Assembly: GCF_018130955.1 (NCBI RefSeq) | Contig: NZ_JAFCJM010000032.1 | Coordinates: 1-64,000 of the forward strand | DNA from: Bradyrhizobium liaoningense | GTDB lineage: Bacteria > Pseudomonadota > Alphaproteobacteria > Rhizobiales > Xanthobacteraceae | Direction of reading: 5' to 3' | DNA: 64,000 nt | Part shown: one piece after another, positions 24,678 through 32,970 of the stretch | Numbering within the stretch: position 1 is the stretch's first letter | How the letters are laid out: each line of letters opens with the position of its first letter | The notes under the pieces: model-generated | What the model saw: the letters and a program-made list of their open reading frames with translations, nothing else | Database searches by the model: none | What the model was told of the DNA's origin: nothing | Program-made: the position numbers and the translations under genes

Positions 24678-25658
24678 ATGAACACCATTCGCACGCTTGC
24701 GGGCGCATGCGTCGCTGCGGTCGCTTCGCTGTGCGCCTTTGTCGCACCGGCACAGGCGCAGAATTATCCGACGCGCAACATCACCATGATCGTGCCGTTC
24801 GCGGCCGGCGGTCCCACCGACGTCATCTCGCGGATCGTCACCGCGCACATGGCGCAGACGCTCGGACAGAGCATCATCATCGAGAACGTGGTCGGTGCCG
24901 GCGGCACGACCGCCACCACGCGCGCCGCGCGTGCGGCGAACGATGGCTATACGCTGATCACCGGGCACATGGGTACGCACGCGGCCTCGGTGCCGCTTTA
25001 TCCAAAACTCGCCTATCACCCTGAGAAGGATTTTGAGCCGGTCGCGCTGCTCGCGGGCACGCCGATCCTGATCCTGGCGCGCAAGGATTTCCCGCCGAAG
25101 GACCTCAAGGAGTTCGTGGCTTACGTGAAGGCGAACGCCGAGAAGGTGAACGCCGCGCATGCCGGCGTCGGCTCTGTCTCGCACGTCTCGTGCGAGCTGC
25201 TGCACTCGATCCTCGACGTCAAGCCGGTCGGCGTGCCCTTCAACGGCACGGGCCCTGCGATGAACGCGCTGGTCGGCGGCCAGGTCGACTATATGTGCGA
25301 CCAGATCGTCAACGCCGTGCCGCAGATCAATGCGGGCACCATCAAGGCCTATGCGATTGCAACGCCCGCGCGCAATCCGTCGCTGCCCAATGTGCCGACC
25401 ACGACGGAGGCGGGGCTGCCCGCATTCCAGGCCCAGGCCTGGAATGCGATCTTCGCGCCGAAGGGGACCTCGCCGGCGATCCTGGCGACGCTGAACGCGA
25501 CCGCAGTCAAGGCACTCGACGACGAGAACGTGCGCAAGCGCCTGCTGGAGCTCGGCAGCGTGATACCGCCTGCCGCGGAGCGTACGCCGGCGGCGCTGGC
25601 CGCGCTCGTCAAATCCGAGATCGCGAAGTGGACCCCGGTGCTCAAGCCGGCAAGTTAA
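24678..25658 (+). CDS. tctC: tripartite tricarboxylate transporter substrate-binding protein (TctC/Bug family)
   Basis: A 326-residue periplasmic binding protein. Residues 1-28 are a Sec signal peptide ending near APAQAQN. The family blocks are YPTRNITMIVPFAAGGPTDV (about 31-50), VVGAGGTTATTRAARAANDGYT (about 75-96), the carboxylate-binding region HVSCELLH to GVPFNGTGPAMNALVGGQVD, and the late AWNAIFAPKGTSPAIL. An AAGGGGA ribosome site precedes the ATG. Works with the TctAB permease upstream. The ligand is probably a carboxylate; not predictable further. Confidence 0.92.
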   Translation: MNTIRTLAGACVAAVASLCAFVAPAQAQNYPTRNITMIVPFAAGGPTDVISRIVTAHMAQTLGQSIIIENVVGAGGTTATTRAARAANDGYTLITGHMGTHAASVPLYPKLAYHPEKDFEPVALLAGTPILILARKDFPPKDLKEFVAYVKANAEKVNAAHAGVGSVSHVSCELLHSILDVKPVGVPFNGTGPAMNALVGGQVDYMCDQIVNAVPQINAGTIKAYAIATPARNPSLPNVPTTTEAGLPAFQAQAWNAIFAPKGTSPAILATLNATAVKALDDENVRKRLLELGSVIPPAAERTPAALAALVKSEIAKWTPVLKPAS

Positions 25659-25684
25659 CGAGCGCAATCAAGCCGATAGGAGAG

Positions 25685-25717
25685 GGGGCGGAACGCAGGT
25701 TCCGCCCCTTGATCTTT
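25685..25717 (+). terminator. intrinsic terminator after tctC
   Basis: Perfect 10-base stem GGGGCGGAAC / GTTCCGCCCC with a four-base loop, followed by TTGATCTTT. It separates the transporter genes from thyA. Confidence 0.75.
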
Positions 25718-25837
25718 GGCTGCGAAGCGCTCACTTTTTCCGGGTATAATCTGTGGGATCGGCGAATCGCCGCTGTCGAAGGACGGGGTCGGCCGTTAAG
25801 TTCGCCGTCCTCCCGGAAAGGCCATAGCGCGACCCAC

Positions 25838-26632
25838 ATGCATCAGTATCAGGACCTGCTCGAGCGGATTCTCTCAGACGGCGTCGAGAAGCGCGACCGG
25901 ACCGGCACCGGTACGCTGTCGGTGTTCGGCCATCAGATGCGCTTCAACCTGTCGGCCGGCTTCCCGATGCTGACCACCAAGCGGTTGCCGCTGAAGGCGA
26001 TCGTGCATGAGCTGTTGTGGTTCCTGAAGGGCGACACCAACGTCAAGTACCTCAAGGACAACGGCGTCACCATCTGGGACGAATGGGCCGATGCCAATGG
26101 CGATCTCGGCCCGGTCTACGGACATCAATGGCGTTCCTGGCCCGCGCCCGACGGCCGCAGCATCGACCAGATCGCCAACGTCGTCGACATGATCAAGCGC
26201 AATCCGGACTCGCGCCGGCTGATCGTCACCGCCTGGAATCCCGCCGACGTCGAGAAGATGGCGCTGCCGCCCTGCCACTGCCTGTTCCAGTTCTATGTCG
26301 CGAACGGCAAGCTGTCGTGCCAGCTCTATCAGCGCTCGGCCGACGTGTTCCTCGGCGTGCCCTTCAACATCGCCTCCTACGCGCTGCTGACCATGATGGT
26401 CGCGCAGGTGACGGGACTGAAGCCGGGCGAGTTCGTGCATTCCTTCGGCGACACGCATCTCTACTCCAATCACCTGGAGCAGGCGCGGCTGCAGCTCACG
26501 CGCTCGCCGCGTGCATTGCCGGCGATGCGGATCAACCCCGATGTGAAGGATATCTTCTCCTTCCGTTACGAGGACTTTGAGCTCGTCGGCTACGATCCGC
26601 ATCCGCACATCAAGGCGGAAGTCGCGGTCTAG
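25838..26632 (+). CDS. thyA: thymidylate synthase
   Basis: A 264-residue cytoplasmic enzyme that methylates dUMP to dTMP with methylene-tetrahydrofolate, yielding dihydrofolate. The catalytic Cys is residue 146 in ALPPCHC, in the position known from E. coli, and the flanking blocks GPVYGHQWRSW, SRRLIVTAWNP, QLYQRSADVFLGVPFNIASY and HLYSNH are intact. The start MHQYQDLL gives exactly the family length. folA lies downstream, so the two halves of the thymidylate cycle (ThyA and dihydrofolate reductase) are close, separated by a GNAT gene and a palindromic repeat. Confidence 0.97.
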   Translation: MHQYQDLLERILSDGVEKRDRTGTGTLSVFGHQMRFNLSAGFPMLTTKRLPLKAIVHELLWFLKGDTNVKYLKDNGVTIWDEWADANGDLGPVYGHQWRSWPAPDGRSIDQIANVVDMIKRNPDSRRLIVTAWNPADVEKMALPPCHCLFQFYVANGKLSCQLYQRSADVFLGVPFNIASYALLTMMVAQVTGLKPGEFVHSFGDTHLYSNHLEQARLQLTRSPRALPAMRINPDVKDIFSFRYEDFELVGYDPHPHIKAEVAV

Positions 26633-26707
26633 CGCATGATCCGGAAAAGTGTGCAGCGATTTTCCCTCGCGACAAACGTGGAACGCGTTTGCGCGGAGAT
26701 CATGCGG
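26632..26707. repeat. palindromic intergenic repeat (GCATGATC ... GATCATGC)
   Basis: The ends GCATGATC (26634-26641) and GATCATGC (26698-26705) are inverted, and the left part CCGGAAAAGTGTGCAGCG resembles an element I recall as frequent between genes in Rhizobiales genomes. It starts at the thyA stop and ends ten bases before the GNAT start, so it occupies the whole intergenic space and could fold in the transcript. Confidence 0.6.
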
Positions 26708-26717
26708 GCACGCTAGA

Positions 26718-27200
26718 ATGTCGATCAACATCCGCCGTGCGCGCCCCGATGAAGCCGGGCTCGTTCTCGCCTTCGTCCGCGAGCTTGCCGAGTACGAAAA
26801 GCTCCTGCACGAGCTGGAAGCGACTGAGGCTGACATCGCGAATGCGCTGTTCGGCGAGAACCCGCGGCTGTTCTGCGAGATCGCCGAGTGGAACGGCGAG
26901 CCGGTCGGTTTCGCCGCCTGGTTCGTCAACTTCTCGACCTTCAGCGGCCGTCACGGCATCTATCTCGAGGATCTGTTCGTGCGTCCCGCCCATCGCGGCA
27001 AGGGCATCGGCAAGGCGCTGCTCGTGCATCTCGCGAATGAGTGCCTGGCCAACGGCTGGTCGCGCCTGCAATGGTCGGTGCTCGACTGGAACACGCCGTC
27101 GATCGACTTCTACAAATCGCTCGGCGCGGTCATGATGGATGACTGGACATTGTGCCGCGTTACCGGCGATGCCCTGACGAAACTTGCAGGGAAGTCGTGA
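26718..27200 (+). CDS. GNAT family N-acetyltransferase (diamine acetyltransferase-like)
   Basis: A 160-residue acetyltransferase. It begins INIRRARPDEAGLVLAFVREL, with AEYEKLLHELEATEAD resembling the spermidine/diamine acetyltransferase subgroup. The acetyl-CoA motif is EDLFVRPAHRGKGIGKALL (about 88-106) and the following SVLDWNTPSIDFYKSLGA is the standard C-terminal signature. The substrate is likely an amine or amino acid. It sits between thyA and folA and its TGA overlaps the folA ATG by one base, so the two are translationally coupled, though no functional link is known. Confidence 0.87.
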   Translation: MSINIRRARPDEAGLVLAFVRELAEYEKLLHELEATEADIANALFGENPRLFCEIAEWNGEPVGFAAWFVNFSTFSGRHGIYLEDLFVRPAHRGKGIGKALLVHLANECLANGWSRLQWSVLDWNTPSIDFYKSLGAVMMDDWTLCRVTGDALTKLAGKS

Positions 27201-27709
27201 TGGAGATCGTATTCGTGGTCGCCATCGCGGAGAACGGCGTCATCGGCGCCGGCAACGCAATTCCGTGGCGGCTGAAATCCGACATGGCCCGCTTCAAGGC
27301 GCTGACCATCGGCAAGCCGGTGGTGATGGGCCGCAAGACGTTCGTGTCGCTGCCCCGGCCGCTGCCCGGGCGCACCAACATCGTTATCACTCGCGATTCG
27401 GACTATCGCGCCTATGGTGCCGTGGTGACGACGTCGTCGGCGGAGGCGCTCGGCATCGCACGCGGCGATGCCCTGCGGCGTTCCGTCGCTGAAATTGCCG
27501 TGATCGGCGGCGCCGAGATCTACCGGCAATGGCTCGACAGCGCCGACCGGCTCGAGATTACGGAGGTGCACGCGCGGCCCGACGGCGACACCACTTTCGA
27601 GATCGACAGGGCGCAATGGGACGAGGTGGCGCGCGAGCGCCACGCTGCGGGGCCGGACGACAGCGCCGATTTCTCCTATGTGACATATCGTCGGCGGCGC
27701 CCCCATTAA
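27200..27709 (+). CDS. folA: dihydrofolate reductase
   Basis: A 169-residue enzyme reducing dihydrofolate to tetrahydrofolate with NADPH. The motifs are IVFVVAIAENGVIGAGNAIPW (residues about 3-23), LKSDMARFKALTIGKPVVMGRKTF (substrate Asp and NADPH site), RTNIVITRD, and AVIGGAEIYRQWL. The start is set at 27200 because MEIVFVVAIAENG is the family N terminus and the ATG overlaps the GNAT stop; an in-frame ATG 16 codons upstream lies within the GNAT gene. It recycles the dihydrofolate made by ThyA encoded just upstream. Confidence 0.95.
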   Translation: MEIVFVVAIAENGVIGAGNAIPWRLKSDMARFKALTIGKPVVMGRKTFVSLPRPLPGRTNIVITRDSDYRAYGAVVTTSSAEALGIARGDALRRSVAEIAVIGGAEIYRQWLDSADRLEITEVHARPDGDTTFEIDRAQWDEVARERHAAGPDDSADFSYVTYRRRRPH

Positions 27710-27862
27710 CCGCTTTCGCCAATGTTTACATTGACATTTCCTTGGGCCGGCATAGCTCGAAGGACGGTCAAGCTTGCGTTGTAAGGGCCGAAAGCGTCCC
27801 CTATAAAGCCGGACCGGACAAAGCGGGCGGGGGCAATTCCACCCTGCCGAGGAGACTGTCGA

Positions 27863-28999
27863 ATGCCGTGGAAGAATCAGGGCGGTGGCCCTTGGGGCTC
27901 GGGCTCGAAGGGGCCATGGGGCTCAGGCCCGCAACCGGTCGGGCCGAGGCCGCCGGATCTCGAAGATCTTCTGCGGCGCGGCCAGGACCGCCTTCAGCAG
28001 CTCCTGCCGGGGGGCTATTTCTCCGGCGTCGGAATCACGCTGATCCTGCTGATCGGTATCGCGATCTGGCTGCTCTCCGGCTTCTTCCGCGTTCAGTCCG
28101 AAGAACTCGGCGTCGTCCTGCGCTTCGGCAAGCACGTGCGCACCGTGCAACCCGGACTGAACTATCATCTGCCTTATCCGATCGAGACAGTGCTGCTGCC
28201 CAAGGCGTTGCGCGTCTCCACCATTTCGATCGGCATGACGCTGATCGACGATCCGGCCCGCCGCGGCCGCACCATGCGCGACGTGCCTGAAGAGAGCCTG
28301 ATGCTGACCGGCGACGAGAACATCGTCGACGTGGACTTCACCGTGCTGTGGCGCATCAAGCCCGACGGCGTCGGCGACTTCCTGTTCAACATCCAGAGCC
28401 CCGAAGGCACCGTGAAGGCGGTCGCCGAAAGCGCGATGCGCGAAGTGATCGGCCGTTCGCAGATCCAGCCGATCCTGACCGGCGCGCGCAACGTCACCGA
28501 GCAAGGCGTGCAGGAACTGATGCAGAAGACGCTCGACAGCTACGGCTCCGGCGTCCACATCACGCAGGTGCAGATGCAGAAGGTCGACCCGCCGGCGCAG
28601 GTCATCGACGCGTTCCGCGACGTCCAGGCCGCGCGCGCCGACTTCGAGCGCTTGCAGAACGAGGCGCAGACCGACGCCAACCGCATCGTCCCCGAAGCCC
28701 GCGGCCGTGCCGCGCAGATCGCGCAGGTCGCCGAAGGCTACAAGGAGCAGGCGATCGCCGAGGCCAAGGGCCAGAGCGCACGCTTCCTGAAAGTGTATGA
28801 GGAATACAAGAAGGCGCCGGACGTGACGCGTGAACGGATCTACCTGGAGACGATGGAGCGCGTGCTCGGCGGTTCCGAAAAGCTCGTCATCGACGGTGCG
28901 GCGGGGCAGGGCGTCGTGCCTTATCTGCCGCTCAACGAATTGACGCCGCGACGGCCGCCGGCAACGGCTGGCCAGCAGCAGGGCGGAGGCAACCGATGA
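27863..28999 (+). CDS. hflK: FtsH protease modulator HflK
   Basis: A 378-residue SPFH/prohibitin-family membrane protein. A Gly/Pro-rich N-terminal tail (PWKNQGGGPWGSGSKGPWGSG) is followed by one membrane segment (VGITLILLIGIAIWLLSGFF, about 55-74). The SPFH domain (RVQSEELGVVLRFGKHVRTV on) comes next, then a coiled coil (about 265-320) and a C-terminal loop. With HflC it forms the large cage around FtsH in the inner membrane and restrains membrane-protein degradation. The stop overlaps the hflC ATG by four bases (ATGA). The hflK-hflC-DUF2065-degP order is a conserved quality-control cluster. Confidence 0.96.
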   Translation: MPWKNQGGGPWGSGSKGPWGSGPQPVGPRPPDLEDLLRRGQDRLQQLLPGGYFSGVGITLILLIGIAIWLLSGFFRVQSEELGVVLRFGKHVRTVQPGLNYHLPYPIETVLLPKALRVSTISIGMTLIDDPARRGRTMRDVPEESLMLTGDENIVDVDFTVLWRIKPDGVGDFLFNIQSPEGTVKAVAESAMREVIGRSQIQPILTGARNVTEQGVQELMQKTLDSYGSGVHITQVQMQKVDPPAQVIDAFRDVQAARADFERLQNEAQTDANRIVPEARGRAAQIAQVAEGYKEQAIAEAKGQSARFLKVYEEYKKAPDVTRERIYLETMERVLGGSEKLVIDGAAGQGVVPYLPLNELTPRRPPATAGQQQGGGNR

Positions 29000-29892
29000 A
29001 GTCTCCGGTCACAGGTTTCGTCTCGCTGCTCGTCCTTCTGCTCGTCCTGATCGTGGCCTACAGCTCGGTCTTCACGGTGCAGCAGACCGAACAGGCCCTC
29101 GTGGTTCGCCTCGGCGAGCCGGTCAAGGTCGTCACCGAGCCGGGGCTGAACTTCAAGGCGCCGTTCATCGACAGCGTCATCAGCATCGACAAGCGGATCC
29201 TCGATCTCGAGAACCCGTCGCAGGAAGTCATCGCCTCCGACCAGAAGCGGCTCGTGGTCGACGCCTTCGCGCGCTACCGCATCAAGAACGCGCTGCGCTT
29301 CTATCAGAGCGTCGGCTCGATCCAGGCGGCGAACCTCCAGCTCACGACGCTGCTCAACGCGGCGTTGCGCCGGGTGCTCGGCGAGGTCACCTTCATCACG
29401 GTGGTGCGCGACGATCGCGAGAAGCTGATGGGCCGTATCCGCGACCTGCTCGACCGCGAGGCCGACGGCTACGGGATCCAGGTCGTCGATGTCCGCATCC
29501 GTCGCGCCGACCTGCCGGACCAGAACAGCCAGGCGGTCTACGACCGCATGAAGACCGAGCGTCAGCGCGAGGCGGCCGAGTTCCGCGCGCAGGGCGGCCA
29601 GAAGGCGCAGGAGATTCGCTCCAAGGCCAACCGCGAGGCGACCGTGATCGTCGCCGAGGCGAACTCGCTGGCCGAGCAGACGCGCGGTGCGGGCGACGCC
29701 GAACGCAACCGCCTGTTCGCCGAAGCCTATGGCAAGGATCCTGACTTCTTCGCCTTCTACCGTTCGATGACGGCCTACGAGAACGGACTGCGCTCCAGCG
29801 ACACCCGTTACCTGTTGCGGCCGGATTCGAATTTCTTCCGGTTTTTCAGTGCCCCGTCCGGCAAGGTCGAGACACCGGCTGCCAAGCCCTGA
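28996..29892 (+). CDS. hflC: FtsH protease modulator HflC
   Basis: A 298-residue partner of HflK. Residues about 5-25 (GFVSLLVLLLVLIVAYSSVFTV) are the membrane anchor; the SPFH domain follows (QQTEQALVVRLGEPVKVVTEPGLNF) and the coiled coil (about 190-240, KTERQREAAEFRAQGG) precedes YGKDPDFFAFYRSMTAYE, a conserved HflC C-terminal block. Acts in the HflKC-FtsH complex on the periplasmic face of the inner membrane. Translationally coupled to hflK. Confidence 0.96.
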   Translation: MKSPVTGFVSLLVLLLVLIVAYSSVFTVQQTEQALVVRLGEPVKVVTEPGLNFKAPFIDSVISIDKRILDLENPSQEVIASDQKRLVVDAFARYRIKNALRFYQSVGSIQAANLQLTTLLNAALRRVLGEVTFITVVRDDREKLMGRIRDLLDREADGYGIQVVDVRIRRADLPDQNSQAVYDRMKTERQREAAEFRAQGGQKAQEIRSKANREATVIVAEANSLAEQTRGAGDAERNRLFAEAYGKDPDFFAFYRSMTAYENGLRSSDTRYLLRPDSNFFRFFSAPSGKVETPAAKP

Positions 29893-29969
29893 GACCACAC
29901 CAAAAGAGGGCGGCCGCGCAGGCGCCCTTTTGAGACAATCAGAACAGCACCAGGGGAGGTTCCGATACG

Positions 29970-30176
29970 ATGAGGTCCATTGCGTTTGCCGACTTCCTCA
30001 TCGGCTTGGGCATCCTGTTTGTGCTGGAAGGCTTGATGTTCGCGGCGAGTCCGAACTGGATGCGCAAGGCGATGAAGAGCGCGCTCGCGACCCCCGATCA
30101 CATCCTGAGGGGCGTCGGCATCGCCTCGGCGGTTGTCGGCCTGATCCTGATCTGGGTGATGCGCCGCCATTCCTGA
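29970..30176 (+). CDS. DUF2065 family small membrane protein
   Basis: A 68-residue protein with two membrane segments (FADFLIGLGILFVLEGLMFAA and GVGIASAVVGLILIWVM). The middle SPNWMRKAMKSALATPDHILR matches the DUF2065 pattern. Its function is unknown, but the family is habitually found between hflC and a Deg protease gene, as here. A GGGGAGG ribosome site lies upstream of the ATG. Confidence 0.85.
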   Translation: MRSIAFADFLIGLGILFVLEGLMFAASPNWMRKAMKSALATPDHILRGVGIASAVVGLILIWVMRRHS

Positions 30177-30328
30177 GAAATCCGCCCCCAACGCCAAAGT
30201 GAAGCGCCGGGGCCGGTTTTTCGCCGTATTATCGGGGTTTTGAGGCCCGTTAAGGTCCGTGCTTGCGCCGTGCCCCGGTTCGAGCGCAGTGTGGTGCCAA
30301 TCCCCCGACTCTCTGGAGATCATCTGAT

Positions 30329-31831
30329 ATGACCGCTGCCACCATTGCCACGACCCGATTGCGCCTTGGTCTGGCCGCGATCGCGCTCGGCGCTTTCAGC
30401 GTCGTCGCTTCGCCCGCCGCCGCGCGTGGGCCGGAGGGCATCGCCGACGTCGCCGAGAAGGTGATCGACGCGGTCGTCAACATCTCGACTTCGCAGACCG
30501 TGGAGGCCAAGGGCGGCGGCAGCAACACCATGCCGCAACTGCCTCCCGGCTCGCCATTCGAGGAGTTCTTCGACGACTTCTTCAAGAACCGCCGCGGTCC
30601 CGGCGGCGGCAGCAAGGGCGGCGAGCGCGGCGACAACGGTCCGCCGCGCAAGACCAACTCGCTCGGCTCCGGCTTCATCATCGACACATCAGGCGTCGTC
30701 GTCACCAACAATCACGTCATCGCGGATGCCGACGAGATCAACGTCATCCTCAACGACGGCACCAAGATCAAGGCCGAGCTGGTCGGCGTCGACAAGAAGA
30801 CCGACCTTGCCGTCTTGAAGTTCAAGCCGACGAAGCCGCTGGTGGCGGTCAAGTTCGGTGACTCCGACAAGCTGCGCCTCGGCGACTGGGTGGTGGCGAT
30901 CGGCAACCCCTTCAGCCTCGGGGGCACGGTGACGGCCGGCATCGTCTCGGCCAAGAACCGCGACATCTCCTCAGGTCCCTATGACAGCTACATCCAGACC
31001 GACGCCGCCATCAATCGCGGCAATTCCGGCGGACCGCTGTTCAACCTCGAAGGTGACGTCATCGGCGTCAACACGCTGATCATCTCGCCCTCTGGCGGCT
31101 CGATCGGCATCGGCTTTGCCGTGCCGTCGAAGACCGTTGCGGGCGTGGTTGACCAGCTCCGTCAGTTCGGCGAGTTGCGCCGCGGCTGGCTGGGCGTGCG
31201 CATCCAGAGCGTCACCGACGAGATCGCGGAAAGCCTGAACATCAAGCCGGCGCGTGGCGCGCTGGTTGCCGGCGTCGACGACAAGGGCCCGGCAAAGCCC
31301 GCCGGTATCGAACCCGGCGACGTCGTGGTCAAGTTCGACGGCAAGGACATCAAGGATCCCAAGGATCTCTCCCGCGTCGTCGCCGACACCGCAGTCGGCA
31401 AGGAAGTCGACGTCGTGATCATCCGGAAGGGCCAGGAGGAGATCAAGAAGGTCACGCTCGGCCGCCTCCAGGATCCCGACAAGGTGCAGGCCGCGGTCAA
31501 GACCGACGAGCCCGCGCCGGAGAAGCCGGTGACGCAGAAGGCGCTCGGCCTCGATCTGGCAACGCTCAGCAAGGATCTACGCACGCGCTACAAGATCAAG
31601 GAGAGCGTCAAGGGCGTGGTCGTCACGTCAGTCGACGCCAATTCGGACGCGGCAGAAAAGCGCCTCTCGGCCGGTGACGTCATCGTCGAAGTTGCGCAGG
31701 AAGCGGTCTCGAGCGGTGCCGACGTCCAGAAGCGCATCGAGACGTTGAAGAAGGACGGCAAGAAGTCGGTGCTGCTGCTGGTCTCGAACGGCGAGGGCGA
31801 GCTGCGGTTTGTTGCACTGAGCGTGCAGTAA
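30329..31831 (+). CDS. degP: Do/DegP family periplasmic serine protease
   Basis: A 500-residue periplasmic protease and chaperone. A signal peptide (residues 1-31, ending near SPAAARG) precedes a trypsin-like domain with the triad His in TNNHVIADA, Asp in KTDLAVLKF and Ser in NRGNSGGPLF. Two PDZ domains follow (about 285-375 and 400-495), containing RRGWLGVRIQSV and GVVVTSVDANSDAAEKRL. A Gly/Ser/Pro-rich insertion (about 70-105) sits in the LA-loop region. It degrades misfolded envelope proteins. The start at 30329 is chosen for its signal peptide and a GGAGA site upstream. The gene closes the hflKC-DUF2065-deg block. Confidence 0.95.
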   Translation: MTAATIATTRLRLGLAAIALGAFSVVASPAAARGPEGIADVAEKVIDAVVNISTSQTVEAKGGGSNTMPQLPPGSPFEEFFDDFFKNRRGPGGGSKGGERGDNGPPRKTNSLGSGFIIDTSGVVVTNNHVIADADEINVILNDGTKIKAELVGVDKKTDLAVLKFKPTKPLVAVKFGDSDKLRLGDWVVAIGNPFSLGGTVTAGIVSAKNRDISSGPYDSYIQTDAAINRGNSGGPLFNLEGDVIGVNTLIISPSGGSIGIGFAVPSKTVAGVVDQLRQFGELRRGWLGVRIQSVTDEIAESLNIKPARGALVAGVDDKGPAKPAGIEPGDVVVKFDGKDIKDPKDLSRVVADTAVGKEVDVVIIRKGQEEIKKVTLGRLQDPDKVQAAVKTDEPAPEKPVTQKALGLDLATLSKDLRTRYKIKESVKGVVVTSVDANSDAAEKRLSAGDVIVEVAQEAVSSGADVQKRIETLKKDGKKSVLLLVSNGEGELRFVALSVQ

Positions 31832-31853
31832 GAGCGCGCCGCCTTATTCACTC

Positions 31854-31940
31854 GTCATGGCCGGGCTTGGCCCGGCCATCCACGCGTCACCGCGATTGAG
31901 GAAAGTCGTGAATGCCCGGGTCAAGCCCGGGCATGACGAC
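31854..31940. repeat. composite palindromic repeat with two hairpins
   Basis: ATGGCCGGGC-TTG-GCCCGGCCAT (31857-31879) and ATGCCCGGG-TCAAG-CCCGGGCAT (31912-31934) are two perfect inverted repeats about 32 bases apart, and the outer ends CGTCATG / CATGACG are also inverted. The layout is that of a REP-like element. It lies between the convergent degP and serB genes and could end both transcripts. Similar GC-rich palindromes are abundant in Bradyrhizobium (recalled, not searched). Confidence 0.7.
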
Positions 31941-31952
31941 GGTGAGTGGGGC

Positions 31953-32858
31953 TCAGCCCTCCACAAACTCCTTGCGCGTATACCCCTGCGCATAGAGCAG
32001 CGCGCTGAGATCGCCGTGGTCGATGCGCGCTGCGGCTGCCGCGGCCACGGCCGGCTTGGCGTGATAGGCCACACCGAGGCCTGCAGCCTGGATCATCGCG
32101 AGATCGTTGGCGCCGTCGCCGACCACGACCGTGTCGATATCGTCGAGGTCGAACGATTCCATCAAATCCACCAGCGTCGCGAGCTTTGCCGCGCGGCCCA
32201 GGATCGGCTCCTTCACCTCGCCGGTGAATTTACCGGCGCGCACGACCAGCTCGTTGGCGCGGTTCTCCTGGAAACCGATCTTGGCTGCCACCGCGCTCGT
32301 GAACAGGGTAAAGCCACCGGAGACGAGGCAGGTATAGGCGCCATGGGCGCGCATGGTCGCGACCAGCGCGCGGCCGCCGGGCGTCAGCGTGATGCGTTTG
32401 GCGAGCACCTCGTCCACCACGCTCACCGGCAGGTCCTTCAAGAGCGCGACGCGCTCGCGCAGCGCCGGCTCGAACTCGATCTCGCCGCGCATCGCGCGTT
32501 CCGTGATGGCGGCGACGTGCGCCTTGAGGCCGGCAAAGTCGGCGAGCTCGTCGATGCATTCCTGGCCGATCATGGTCGAATCCATGTCGGCGAGAAAAAG
32601 CTTCTTGCGCCGAACGCCGGCAGGCTGCACGACGATGTCGATCGGCAGATCGCCGCGGATCTCGCGCAGCCGCTCCTCGATGGCGTGACGATCGCGTTCG
32701 AGGTTGTTGTCGGCGCCGAAGGGGATGTCGACCGCGACGCCGTCGAACAGCCAGTGCGCGGGCGCAGCCTGGGGCAGCACGGCGCGGGCACCGTCCACGA
32801 TGGTGGAGTCGAGCGCGGGACTATCAGGGTTGCAGATCAGCGTGGCGACGAGGGACAT
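31953..32858 (-). CDS. serB: phosphoserine phosphatase
   Basis: A 301-residue HAD-superfamily enzyme for the last step of serine synthesis (phosphoserine to serine). An N-terminal domain (about 1-80) precedes the catalytic domain: nucleophile Asp91 and acid Asp93 in FLADMDSTMIGQE, the Ser/Thr motif in CLVSGGFTLFT (about 185), and motif III/IV as VVGDGANDLAMIQAAGLGVAY (about 255). Length and motif order match SerB of alphaproteobacteria. It is convergent with degP across the palindromic element, and the cytochrome gene precedes it on the same strand by 112 bases. Confidence 0.95.
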   Translation of the reverse strand: MSLVATLICNPDSPALDSTIVDGARAVLPQAAPAHWLFDGVAVDIPFGADNNLERDRHAIEERLREIRGDLPIDIVVQPAGVRRKKLFLADMDSTMIGQECIDELADFAGLKAHVAAITERAMRGEIEFEPALRERVALLKDLPVSVVDEVLAKRITLTPGGRALVATMRAHGAYTCLVSGGFTLFTSAVAAKIGFQENRANELVVRAGKFTGEVKEPILGRAAKLATLVDLMESFDLDDIDTVVVGDGANDLAMIQAAGLGVAYHAKPAVAAAAAARIDHGDLSALLYAQGYTRKEFVEG

Positions 32859-32970
32859 GCAGGACGATCAGCGAGGGTTGAACCGGCCGTGCTTATCGCA
32901 GGACCGGGCCCTAGCGGCAAGCGGCCGCTGTCGGGCGATCGCCCGTTTTCATCCCTGCAGCAGGCCCACC

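Noticed and set aside
27721..27760. TTGACA at 27731 as an hflK promoter
   Set aside because: The -35 box is perfect but no acceptable -10 box lies at a proper distance.
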